From NCBI RefSeq assembly GCF_000374165.1, contig NZ_KB893670.1:155718-219717 (forward strand): a stretch of DNA of 64,000 bases. Direction: 5' to 3'. Shown here piece after piece: positions 36,321 through 47,163 of the stretch (position 1 is the stretch's first letter; each line of letters opens with the position of its first letter). The position numbers and the translations under genes are program-made. The notes beneath the pieces were generated by a model. It was given only the letters and a program-made list of their open reading frames with translations. It was not told the origin of the DNA and did not search any database. This DNA is from Parafrankia elaeagni. GTDB taxonomy: Bacteria > Actinomycetota > Actinomycetes > Frankiales > Frankiaceae.

Positions 36321-36890
36321 TTAAATCCCCGGGCCTTCCGCCCGGATCTGCTCGACCTTTTCCATGGCTTCACGCAACCGGGCGAGCCACTCGTCGGCGT
36401 TCTCGCCGACCAGCCGGACGCACCAGGCGAGGGCCTCGCTTCGGCTGCGCGCGACTCCCGAATCAACGAGGGTGTCCAGAACCTGTCGTTCCGGTTGCCG
36501 AAGACGGGTCATCACCGGAACGGACAACGTCGTGAACAACTCGGTGGCCGCGCCGAGGGAGACCCCCCAGGACACCTTGCGGCCGAACTGGTGCTCGGCG
36601 TCGCGGGCGAGTTCGATGCGGGCGTCCCGGGTCTCCTCCCGGAAGCGCCGGGTCCGCCCCGCTCCGCCGGACGGCGGGGCCGGCCCGGTCGCCGGGTCGC
36701 CGGGGTGCGGATCTCCCGGGGGCAGCGCGCCGACGACCGTGATCTCGTCCCGGTCGACCGTCACTCTGGGCGGGCCGGTGAACCAGCCCTCGGGCACCCG
36801 GGCGGTGAACCAGGCCGCGACCTCGTCCGCGGAGACGGTGTCGCCGCCGTCGCCCCCCCGCGCAGGCCCACGCCCTCGAAGACCGGCCAT
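36321..36890 (-). CDS. Conserved actinobacterial hypothetical protein
   Basis: This 189-residue soluble protein has a variable N-terminal half (AAWFTARVPEGWFTGPPRVT, VDRDEITVVGALPPGD). Its C-terminal half looks highly conserved: DAEHQFGRKVSWGVSLG, LSVPVMTRLRQPERQVLDTL, VDSGVARSRSEALAWCVRLV. The latter resembles ribbon-helix-helix-like or small DNA-binding helical segments, but I do not assign a function. The ATG at 36890 is preceded by GAGGGG six bases away; the adjacent GTG at 36893 is also possible. Confidence 0.8.
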   Translation of the reverse strand: MAGLRGRGPARGGDGGDTVSADEVAAWFTARVPEGWFTGPPRVTVDRDEITVVGALPPGDPHPGDPATGPAPPSGGAGRTRRFREETRDARIELARDAEHQFGRKVSWGVSLGAATELFTTLSVPVMTRLRQPERQVLDTLVDSGVARSRSEALAWCVRLVGENADEWLARLREAMEKVEQIRAEGPGI

Positions 36891-37100
36891 CACAGTCCCC
36901 TCACTGGTCGGACGGCATCCACCGACACCCGACGAAACCCGACGGCGCCTGCCGGCACGCGTGCGGCCGGAGACCGGGCACCCGGCCGCCGGCCGTCCCC
37001 GTCACGCTACTGGCCCCATCAGTCCTGATTACACGCTTACATCAGAATCCTCACACTCACGGTCGGGCCCGGCCAGCCGGTTTCGGTCTCAGCGAACGCG

Positions 37101-37144
37101 ACCCGGGTCACCCTGGTCACCCGGGTCACCCTGGTCACCCGGGC
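37101..37144. repeat. 18-bp tandem repeat across the stop of the DUF255 gene
   Basis: The unit acccgggtcaccctggtc is at 37101-37118 and 37119-37136, with a partial copy to 37144. On the minus strand, a copy supplies the last codons (Leu-Pro-Gly) and the TGA at 37135-37137. Confidence 0.92.
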
Positions 37145-39144
37145 AGGCGGACGCCGAGCTTCGCGCGGACCTCCTGGGCCGTCGTCACCGGCAGTTCACA
37201 GACGAAGTCCCGGCACACGTAGACCGCCGGGACGTCCCGGCCCTCGGTGAGGGGGCCGGCGGTGACGACCACCGCGCCGGGTGCGGTTCCGAGCCTGGCC
37301 AGCCGCTCCAGGTCGGGCCGGCCGACGACGGCGACCTCCGCCGGCCCGGCCAGCACCGCCTCGGCCACCGCGCCCGCCCAGCCGGCGAAGCGGGCGTCCC
37401 GCTCCAGCAGTGGCGTGAGCAGCCCGACTGTCGTCAGCCCGGCGTCACGGTGCTCGGCCGACCCGGTCAGCGCCGCGTAGGTCACCAGAGCACCCGCGAC
37501 GGCGGCCTGCCCGGACGGGGTGGCCGAGTCGGAGGACTCGCGCGGCCGGCGCAACAGCGCCTCGGCGTCGTCGGCGGTGTCGAAGAAACCACCGTCCGCC
37601 GCGGCGAAGCGGGCCCTGACGACGTCCAGCAGCTCGCCGGCGAGGGCCAGCCAGCTCTGGTCGGCAGTCACCTGGTGCAGGGCGAGGAAGCCCTCGGCCA
37701 CGCACCCGTAGTCCTCCAGTACTCCTGCTCCGGGCCCCCGGCGGGAGTCACGGCTGGTCCGCCACAGCCGCCCCTCGTGCAGGTGGACGTCCCGCAGCAG
37801 CGTGGCAGCCCTGGTCGCGGCCTCGACCCAGGACGGTTCGGCGAACAGCGCGCCGGCCTCGGCCAGCGCCGCGACGGCCATCCCGTTCCAGGCCGAGACG
37901 ATCTTGTCGTCGCGGGCGGGCTGCGGCCGGCCCGCCCGCGCGGCGGCGAGCGCGGCGCGGACGCGGGCGAACCGGGCCGGGTCATCCGGGTCCGCGGGAA
38001 GCATCAGGACGGAGGTGCCGTGCTCGAACGTCCCGGCCTCGGTGACCCCGAGGACCTGGGCGGCCCAGGGCCCGTCCTGCGGCCCGAGGACGTCCGCCAG
38101 CTGCGCGGGCGTCCACGAGTAGGAGGCGCCCTCCTCGGCGTGCGCGCCCGGCGCCCCGGCGGGAACGGCGTCGGCGTCCAGGGCGGAGGCGAAGCCGCCC
38201 TCGGGGGTGCGCAGGTCGGTGAGCAGGAACTCGGCGGTCTCCCGGACGACGCGCTCGGCCAGCGGCGAGCCGGTCGCCCGCCACAGGTGCAGGTAGACCC
38301 GCAGCAGCTGGGCGTTGTCGTAGAGCATCTTCTCGAAGTGCGGGACGGTCCAGGTGTCGTCGACGCTGTACCGGGCGAAACCGCCGGCGAGCTGGTCGTA
38401 GATGCCGCCGCGGGCCATCCGCTCGCAGGTGGTCACCACCATCGCCAGCGCCTGCGGGTCGCCGGTCCGCGCCCAGTGCCGGAGCAGCAGCTCCGCCACC
38501 ATCGACGGCGGGAACTTCGGCCGGGCGCCGAAGCCGCCGTGCCGGGCGTCGAACTTCTCGGCCAGGCCGGCGACCGCGCCGTCGAGCAGCTCGGCGGTGA
38601 CCGCCGGGGCCGCCCCGCCCCCGGCGGTGCCCCCGGGCAGCGCCACGATCTCCGCGAGCCGGCGGGCGATGTCCGCGCCGGACTCCTCGACCTCCGCCCG
38701 GCGCTGGGCCCAGGCGTCGGCGATGGCCGTCATCAGCTGCGGGAAGGATGTCTGCCCGCGCTGCGGGCGCGGCGGGAAGTAGGTGCCGGCGAAGAAGGGC
38801 TCCGCCCGGGGGGTGAGGAAGACCGTCATCGGCCAGCCGCCGTGCCCGGTGAGCGCGACCGTGACGTCCATGTAGACCGAGTCGACGTCGGGGCGCTCCT
38901 CCCGGTCGACCTTGATGTTGACGAAGTGCTCGTTCATGTACGCGGCGATCTCGGCGTCCTCGAACGACTCATGCGCCATGACGTGGCACCAGTGGCAGGA
39001 GGCGTAGCCGACCGAGAGCAGCACCGGCACCCCGCGGGCCGTGGCCTCGGCGAAGGCCTCGGGCCCCCACGGCCACCAGTCGACCGGGTTGTCGGCGTGC
39101 TGCAGGAGATAGGGGGAGGTCTGCTCCGCGAGCTTGTTGGGCAC
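37135..39144 (-). CDS. DUF255/YyaL thioredoxin-domain protein
   Basis: This 669-residue protein has an N-terminal thioredoxin-like DUF255 domain with [40 protein letters not shown] (CxxC near residue 50), and [14 protein letters not shown]. The remaining part is an alpha/alpha-toroid glycosidase-like domain ([48 protein letters not shown]). Bacterial members, related to human SPATA20, have no established reaction. No signal peptide is seen. It is divergent from leuS. Confidence 0.93.
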   Translation of the reverse strand: MPNKLAEQTSPYLLQHADNPVDWWPWGPEAFAEATARGVPVLLSVGYASCHWCHVMAHESFEDAEIAAYMNEHFVNIKVDREERPDVDSVYMDVTVALTGHGGWPMTVFLTPRAEPFFAGTYFPPRPQRGQTSFPQLMTAIADAWAQRRAEVEESGADIARRLAEIVALPGGTAGGGAAPAVTAELLDGAVAGLAEKFDARHGGFGARPKFPPSMVAELLLRHWARTGDPQALAMVVTTCERMARGGIYDQLAGGFARYSVDDTWTVPHFEKMLYDNAQLLRVYLHLWRATGSPLAERVVRETAEFLLTDLRTPEGGFASALDADAVPAGAPGAHAEEGASYSWTPAQLADVLGPQDGPWAAQVLGVTEAGTFEHGTSVLMLPADPDDPARFARVRAALAAARAGRPQPARDDKIVSAWNGMAVAALAEAGALFAEPSWVEAATRAATLLRDVHLHEGRLWRTSRDSRRGPGAGVLEDYGCVAEGFLALHQVTADQSWLALAGELLDVVRARFAAADGGFFDTADDAEALLRRPRESSDSATPSGQAAVAGALVTYAALTGSAEHRDAGLTTVGLLTPLLERDARFAGWAGAVAEAVLAGPAEVAVVGRPDLERLARLGTAPGAVVVTAGPLTEGRDVPAVYVCRDFVCELPVTTAQEVRAKLGVRLPG

Positions 39145-39180
39145 CGCACCACCATGCCACCGGCGACGGGCCGGTCACCG

Positions 39181-39218
39181 CGGCGCCGCCGGCAACGAGC
39201 GGCGCCGCCGGCAACGAG
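39181..39218. repeat. 19-bp direct repeat upstream of leuS
   Basis: The unit cggcgccgccggcaacgag occurs at 39181-39199 and 39200-39218 in the region between the DUF255 gene and leuS. Confidence 0.95.
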
Positions 39219-39410
39219 CGGGGCGGCCCGGATACGCTGGACGCCAGAGGTGATCCCCGCCGCTCACCCGCCCCGGTCCGCGACCGGCGCCACCGCCAGG
39301 ACCGCCGCCCGGGCCCACGGCCCCGGCCGGCTCCGCGGTCGCCCGGCACCGACCGGGCGCGCGAGCGGGAGCGGGTCAACAGTGATCGATGCCTTGGGAT
39401 GCGACCAGCC

Positions 39411-42410
<3,000 letters not shown>

Positions 42411-42421
42411 CGGCGCCGCGG

Positions 42422-42445
42422 GTCCCGGGGCGAAATCCCCGGGAC
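42422..42445 (+). terminator. Hairpin downstream of leuS
   Basis: A perfect 9-bp stem gtcccgggg/ccccgggac with a 6-base loop begins 12 bases after the leuS stop. It has no U-tract and is close to the arfB-like gene, so it may only attenuate transcription. Confidence 0.55.
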
Positions 42446-42472
42446 TCCCCCGGCACGGCCTGGCACGATGTG

Positions 42473-42916
42473 ATGATGCTGCCGGACGTCGTGGTGATCC
42501 GGCCGGGTTTCAGGATCCCGGCCGGCGAGCTGACGTGGAGGTACTCCCGGTCCGGCGGCCCGGGCGGGCAGTCGGTGAACACGTCCGACAGCCGGGTGGA
42601 GCTGCTGTTCGACGTGGCGGGCTCACCGTCCGTGCCGGAGCAGCTGCGGAGCCGGGCGGTGTCCCGGCTCGGGAGCCGGCTGGTCGGCGGGGTGCTCACC
42701 CTGGCCGCGTCCGAGCACCGGTCGCAGCTGCGCAACCGGGAGGCGGCGCTGGAGCGGCTGGCGGCCACCCTGCGGGAGGCCACCGCCCCGCCGCCACGCC
42801 CCCGGCGACCCACCAACCCGACGCGCGGCTCGGTCGAGCGCAGGCTCGCCGGGAAGAAGCGGCGGGCGCAGGTGAAGCGGCAGCGCGGCGGCCGGACCCC
42901 CGGCGCCGACGACTGA
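42473..42916 (+). CDS. arfB: ArfB-like peptidyl-tRNA hydrolase / release-factor-domain protein
   Basis: This 147-residue protein has the class I release-factor catalytic domain without the stop-codon-reading domains. The GGQ motif is in YSRSGGPGGQSVNTSDSRV near residue 30. A basic tail (TRGSVERRLAGKKRRAQVKR) would enter the empty mRNA channel of a stalled ribosome, as in ArfB/YaeJ. It therefore probably rescues stalled ribosomes. Start choice is between ATGs at 42473 and 42476. It follows leuS on the same strand. Confidence 0.9.
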   Translation: MMLPDVVVIRPGFRIPAGELTWRYSRSGGPGGQSVNTSDSRVELLFDVAGSPSVPEQLRSRAVSRLGSRLVGGVLTLAASEHRSQLRNREAALERLAATLREATAPPPRPRRPTNPTRGSVERRLAGKKRRAQVKRQRGGRTPGADD

Positions 42917-42925
42917 CGGTCCAGG

Positions 42926-43315
42926 TCAGGCCGGGTCGGTGCCGACGTCCTCCCCGACGCCCTTTCCCTCACGCTGACGCGGGAGCGTACCCGTCCCCGC
43001 CGCCCCGGCGGAGGTGGTCGCCACCGCGGCGGCCCGGTCACCGCCGGGCGCGGCACCGGCCTCTCCGGTGCCTGCTCCTGAGCCGTCGCCCGTGCTGGTG
43101 GACTCCGGTGCCGGGCCGCCGGGAGCCACCCGCCTGTCGGCGGGGCCCGACCCGAACTCTCCGCTGGCGACGTTCGCGCGCATCCTGCGCAGGCTCCGCG
43201 AGAGGAACACGAAGAGCGCAACCGACGCGAGGATCAGTGCGAAGACCACCAGGGCACCGCTGGTGCCCGTGCCTATCTCCGCGGCGAGCCGCAGTCCGCC
43301 GGACGTGTCAGACAT
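42926..43315 (-). CDS. Small single-pass membrane protein
   Basis: This 129-residue protein starts MSDTSGGLRLAAEIGTGTSG and has one hydrophobic helix, ALVVFALILASVALFVFLS. A basic juxtamembrane stretch (RSLRRMRANV) and a low-complexity Gly/Ala/Pro/Thr tail follow. GGAGGTG lies nine bases before the ATG. Proteins of this layout often lie beside mca in actinobacteria; function is unknown. It is convergent with the arfB-like gene, 9 bases away. Confidence 0.75.
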   Translation of the reverse strand: MSDTSGGLRLAAEIGTGTSGALVVFALILASVALFVFLSRSLRRMRANVASGEFGSGPADRRVAPGGPAPESTSTGDGSGAGTGEAGAAPGGDRAAAVATTSAGAAGTGTLPRQREGKGVGEDVGTDPA

Positions 43316-43455
43316 CGACCGGCACCTCCTGTCCGTTCCGTCAGTTCCCCAACGTTCCCGTACGCCAGCACATCGCGACGTCCGTCCGTCAGCCGACCTT
43401 ACGTTCACCCGCCGCGGCGGCGCGCCGCGCGGCGGCACCGGCCGGCCAGGGCGGG

Positions 43456-43493
43456 CGTCCGCTGAGGGCGCCGCAGGGCGCCCTCAGCGGACG
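43456..43493 (-). terminator. Hairpin embedding the mca stop codon
   Basis: A perfect 17-bp inverted repeat (43456-43472 with 43477-43493; arm cgtccgctgagggcgcc) has a 4-base loop. One arm includes the last mca codons and its TGA at 43484-43486. It could terminate transcription or protect the mca mRNA end; ribosomes finishing mca would cover it. Confidence 0.75.
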
Positions 43494-44389
43494 CCGTTGA
43501 ACAGATCGCTCTCGGGAAGCACACCGACCTCGATCAGGGACCGGGCGAGCTGGTAGTCCTCGGTGGGCCAGGCCTCCCGCTGCAGGGCGAGCGGCACCTG
43601 GAACCACGGCCCGGTCGGATCCACCTGGCTGGTGTGCGCCAGCAGGGCGCGGTCACGCACCTCGAACCAGTCGTCGCAGCGCACCCGGGTGGTCAGCCGA
43701 CCCGTGTCCTCGGCCCGGTCGACCCACTCGCCCAGCCGCTTCGCGTAGGGCGACTCCAGACCCGCGGCCAGCATTCCCTGGTGCAGGGCGAGGATGCGGT
43801 CCTTGTGGAAGGTGAGGTGGTAGTAGAGCTTCAGCGGCTGCCAGGGGGCCAGGCCGACCTCGGTGCCCGCCTCGGGGTAGCGCTGCGGGTCGCCGGCCGC
43901 CTCGAACGCCTCGACGCTGATCCGGTGCGTCATGATGTGGTCCGGGTGGGGATAGCCGCCGTTCTCGTCGTAGGTCGTCAGGACCTGGGGGCGGAACTGC
44001 CGGATCAGACGCACCAGCGGGCGGGCGGCCACGGTGACGTCCAGCGTGGCGAACGTCCCCTCGGGCAGCGGCGGCGGCGGGTCACCTTCGGGCAGCCCGG
44101 AGTCGACGAACCCGAGCCACTCCTGGCGCACGCCGAGGATCTTCCGGGCCCGCTCCATCTCCTCCTGCCGGACCTGGGGCATCCGGGCGAGGTTCGCGGG
44201 CGTGTCCATGGCCGGATTGAGGATGCTGCCCGCCTCACCGCCGGTACACGTGACCACCAGCACCTCGACGCCCTCGTGGGAGTAGCGCGCCATCGTCGCC
44301 GCGCCCTTGCTGGACTCGTCATCGGGATGCGCGTGGACGGCCATGAGCCGCAGCCCGCGCTCCTCGTCGGCCGGGAGCATGCGCCCCAT
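43484..44389 (-). CDS. mca: Mycothiol S-conjugate amidase Mca
   Basis: This 301-residue PIG-L-family zinc amidase cleaves mycothiol conjugates in detoxification. The Mca-type N-terminus [20 protein letters not shown] is present, as are VTCTGGEAGSILNPAMD and TYDENGGYPHPDHIMTH with the zinc histidine. YHLTFHKDRILALHQGMLA and a C-terminus ending SDLFNGVR complete the match. The ESSKGAAT block separates it from MshB. It starts at an ATG and is divergent from greA. Confidence 0.96.
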   Translation of the reverse strand: MGRMLPADEERGLRLMAVHAHPDDESSKGAATMARYSHEGVEVLVVTCTGGEAGSILNPAMDTPANLARMPQVRQEEMERARKILGVRQEWLGFVDSGLPEGDPPPPLPEGTFATLDVTVAARPLVRLIRQFRPQVLTTYDENGGYPHPDHIMTHRISVEAFEAAGDPQRYPEAGTEVGLAPWQPLKLYYHLTFHKDRILALHQGMLAAGLESPYAKRLGEWVDRAEDTGRLTTRVRCDDWFEVRDRALLAHTSQVDPTGPWFQVPLALQREAWPTEDYQLARSLIEVGVLPESDLFNGVR

Positions 44390-44951
44390 TGTGGCTGACG
44401 AACGGGACGGACGGCGACGACCGCCGGACCGGCACGAACCGCCGCGGAACGGCGCGGACAGACCCGGACAGGCTCGGCGGACGGGCGGCGCAGATCCGGA
44501 GAACGGTCAGAGAAGGAGACCCAGTTCACGTGCGATCTGGAAATGTTACCGAGCGCCGTGGCAGAATGCACAGTCCGCGCACACTCCGATGACGCCCGAA
44601 CCCGAGAACACACGATCGGCGGAGACATACCGCCCGAAGACGCACGGTCGCCCGACCGGCAAGCCGCCAGCCGGCCCGCCGGAATCCGGCCGAAGGTCCG
44701 ACATCGTCGTCGGCCCGGCCGCCAGCGACGGCCGCAGCGGCGCCGCACCGGTTGTCCTCACGGACGGCCTGGCGGCCGGGAACGGCGCGTCAGGAGTGGC
44801 CGGATCACCTGCTCGGCCTGATCCCGCGCCGGCCGCCGCGCCGGCCGGGGGCGGATCCGCGCGCGGTGGTGGACCGTGTGGCGGAGCGGTCGGGAGCCAA
44901 TGCTCCCTCCGTTAAAGTAAGAACTTTGGTATCCCTCGAGGAGCGTGACGC
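44390..44951. other. Intergenic region between mca and greA
   Basis: This 560-base stretch contains several overlapping ORFs on both strands, none with a recognisable protein. A small gene often found here in actinobacteria (DUF4307) is not visible. The greA leader carries a less GC-rich patch around 44905-44935 that may be its promoter, then AGGAG nine bases before the GTG. Confidence 0.5.
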
Positions 44952-45437
44952 GTGACGCAGCAGACCTGGCTCACCCAGGAGGCCTACGACCGACTTCGCT
45001 CCGAGCTGGACTACCTCACGGGCACCTGGCGTACGGAGATCGCCGCGAAGATCGAGGCCGCCCGTGAGGAGGGCGACCTGAAGGAGAACGGCGGCTACCA
45101 CGCGGCCAAGGAGGAACAGGGCAAGCAGGAGGCCCGCATCCGCCAGCTCATGGATCTGCTGCGCGACGCCAGCGTCGGCGAGTCCTCGGGTGCCGCGTCC
45201 GGCGAGGCCGGCCCCGGCACCATCGTCGAGATCCGGTTTCCCGGCGAGAAGGAGACCGAGCGGTTCCTCATCGGCTCACGGGAGGATCACAGCGCCAGCA
45301 TCGAGGTCTTCTCCCCCGCCTCTCCCCTCGGCGGCGCCGTCACCGGCCACAAGGCCGGCGAGACGGTCACGTACACACTGCCGAACGGTCGTGCGGCCAA
45401 GGTGGAGATCGTCTCGGTCTCGCCGTACTCGCCGTGA
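44952..45437 (+). CDS. greA: Transcription elongation factor GreA
   Basis: This 161-residue protein has the GreA N-terminal coiled coil (YDRLRSELDYLTGTWRTEIA followed by AKIEAAREEGDLKENGGYHA) with the acidic tip DLKEN that enters the RNA polymerase channel. The C-terminal FKBP-like domain follows (GTIVEIRFPGEKETERFLIG; SPLGGAVTGHKAGETVTYTL). It reactivates backtracked polymerase. It starts at a GTG with GAGGAG upstream. Confidence 0.96.
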   Translation: MTQQTWLTQEAYDRLRSELDYLTGTWRTEIAAKIEAAREEGDLKENGGYHAAKEEQGKQEARIRQLMDLLRDASVGESSGAASGEAGPGTIVEIRFPGEKETERFLIGSREDHSASIEVFSPASPLGGAVTGHKAGETVTYTLPNGRAAKVEIVSVSPYSP

Positions 45438-45451
45438 GCGCGGCCCTGGCC

Positions 45452-45487
45452 GCCAGGACCGCCGGGACCGCCAGGACCGCCAGGACC
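45452..45487. repeat. 9-bp tandem repeat 3' of greA
   Basis: Four copies of gccaggacc (one with a single change) start 15 bases after the greA stop. Confidence 0.92.
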
Positions 45488-45563
45488 GCCCAGGCGACTA
45501 CGCCATAAGCGGACGGCTTCCCACTCCGCTGCGCGCGGGCCGGTGTGGACGTACCGTCGGCTG

Positions 45564-47075
45564 GTGGCAGATCCGCCGGCTCCGCACAGTCCGTCCACGC
45601 CTCCGACGCACCAGACCGCCGCCGGCGCGGCGGTCCCCGTGACGGCCGACCCGGCCGCGTCCGGGCCCCCGCCGACCGTGATCAGCCTGGCCGACCTGCG
45701 CCGTTCCGGCCATGTGCACCGGTCGGTCCGGGCCGAGCTGCGGGGCAACCTGCTGGCCCGGATGCGGTCGGACGAGGACCGCTTCCCGGGCATCGTGGGA
45801 TTCGACGACACCGTTCTCCCGCAGGTCGAACGGGCTCTGCTCGCCGGGCACGACATCGTGTTCCTCGGCGAGCGCGGCCAGGGCAAGACGCGGCTGATCC
45901 GCACCCTGGTCGGCCTGCTCGACGAATGGTCGCCGTCCGTCGCCGGGTGCGAGATCAACGATCATCCGTACGCGCCGGTCTGCGGCCGCTGCCGGTTGCT
46001 GCTCGCCGAGGTGGGCGAGAAGCTGCCGATCACCTGGCGGCACCGCTCCGAGCGGTTCGGTGAGAAGCTCGCGACCCCGGACACGAGCGTCGGTGACCTC
46101 ATCGGCGACGTCGACCCGGTCAAGGTCGCCGAGGGCCGCACGCTCGGCGACCCGGAGACGGTGCACTACGGGCTGGTTCCCCGGACCAACCGCGGCATCT
46201 TCAGCGTGAACGAGCTGCCCGACCTGGCCGAGCGCATCCAGGTGGCGCTGCTCAACGTGCTGGAGGAGCGGGATATCCAGGTCCGCGGCTACATGCTGCG
46301 GCTTCCTCTCGACCTGCTCCTGGTCGCCTCGGCGAACCCGGAGGACTACACCAACCGCGGGCGCATCATCACCCCGCTCAAGGACCGCTTCGGCGCCGAG
46401 GTCCGCACCCACTACCCGCTGCGCCTGGACGACGAGCTGCGACTGATCCGCCAGGAGGCGGTCATCTCCTGGGCCGGCTCGCCCCTGGGCACACCCGAGC
46501 TGCCCGACCACCTCATCGAGGTGGTCGCCCGCTTCACCCGGCTGGTGCGCGAGGCCCCGCAGGTCGACCAGCGTTCCGGCGTCTCCGCCCGCCTCGCGGT
46601 GGCCGCCGCGGAGACCGTCGCGGCGTCGGCCGTGCGCAGAGCGGCCCTGACCGGTGAGGAGACGGCGACGGCCCGGGTCGTCGACCTGGGCGCGATCGTC
46701 CCGGCGGTGCGGGGCAAGGTCGAGTTCGACCAGCTGGAGGAGGGGCGCGAGGACGACGTCCTGGCGCTGCTGCTGCGGCGGGCGATCGCGGAGACCTTCC
46801 GCGCCAAGCTGGCCGGGTCCGACCTCTCGGGCCTCCAGGAGCGCTTCGAGCGCGACGGGGCGGTGGAGACGGGCGATCTCGTCCCGGCCACCGAGCTGCT
46901 GCGCCGGATCGGCCCGGTGCCGGGGCTGGCCGCGATCCTCAACCGGCTGGATGTCGATGGCGCGGAGTCACCCGGCCTGGCCGCCGCGGCCCTGGAACTG
47001 GCGATGGAGGGCCTGCACCTCAACCGGCGCCTGGCCAAGGAGGAACTTCCCGGCCGGACGGTCTACGGAGGCTAG
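45564..47075 (+). CDS. MoxR-type AAA+ ATPase (magnesium-chelatase I-like)
   Basis: From the GTG at 45564 this is about 503 residues; a GTG at 45543 adds seven. After a Pro/Ala-rich N-terminus comes an AAA+ module: IVFLGERGQGKTRLIRTLVG (Walker A), GIFSVNELPDLAERIQVALL (Walker B region), LLNVLEERDIQVRGY, LLVASANPEDYTNRGRIITP and LKDRFGAEVRTHYPL. A Cys-containing insert (YAPVCGRCRLL) lies after Walker A. A helical C-terminal domain follows. It is paired with the VWA protein gene just downstream, the usual chaperone-like MoxR/VWA arrangement. The client is unknown. Confidence 0.9.
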   Translation: MADPPAPHSPSTPPTHQTAAGAAVPVTADPAASGPPPTVISLADLRRSGHVHRSVRAELRGNLLARMRSDEDRFPGIVGFDDTVLPQVERALLAGHDIVFLGERGQGKTRLIRTLVGLLDEWSPSVAGCEINDHPYAPVCGRCRLLLAEVGEKLPITWRHRSERFGEKLATPDTSVGDLIGDVDPVKVAEGRTLGDPETVHYGLVPRTNRGIFSVNELPDLAERIQVALLNVLEERDIQVRGYMLRLPLDLLLVASANPEDYTNRGRIITPLKDRFGAEVRTHYPLRLDDELRLIRQEAVISWAGSPLGTPELPDHLIEVVARFTRLVREAPQVDQRSGVSARLAVAAAETVAASAVRRAALTGEETATARVVDLGAIVPAVRGKVEFDQLEEGREDDVLALLLRRAIAETFRAKLAGSDLSGLQERFERDGAVETGDLVPATELLRRIGPVPGLAAILNRLDVDGAESPGLAAAALELAMEGLHLNRRLAKEELPGRTVYGG

Positions 47076-47157
47076 CCGGACGGTCCACGAGGGCTGAACG
47101 GTCCACGGGGGGCTAGGTCCACGGGGGGCTAGGTCTACGGTCTACGGGGGCTAGGAG
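47059..47157. repeat. Degenerate 16-22-bp repeats from the MoxR stop codon onward
   Basis: The end of the ATPase gene (ggtctacggaggctag, with the TAG at 47073-47075) is followed by five related segments of the form ggtc-y-acgggggctag. They fill the gap to the VWA gene. Several copies end in a TAG or TGA. Confidence 0.85.
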
Positions 47158-47163
47158 GCACCG

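Noticed and set aside
44589..44915. Possible 108-codon gene between mca and greA
   Set aside because: The product is Pro/Gly/Ala-rich without recognisable domain or ribosome-binding site, and other frames are equally open.
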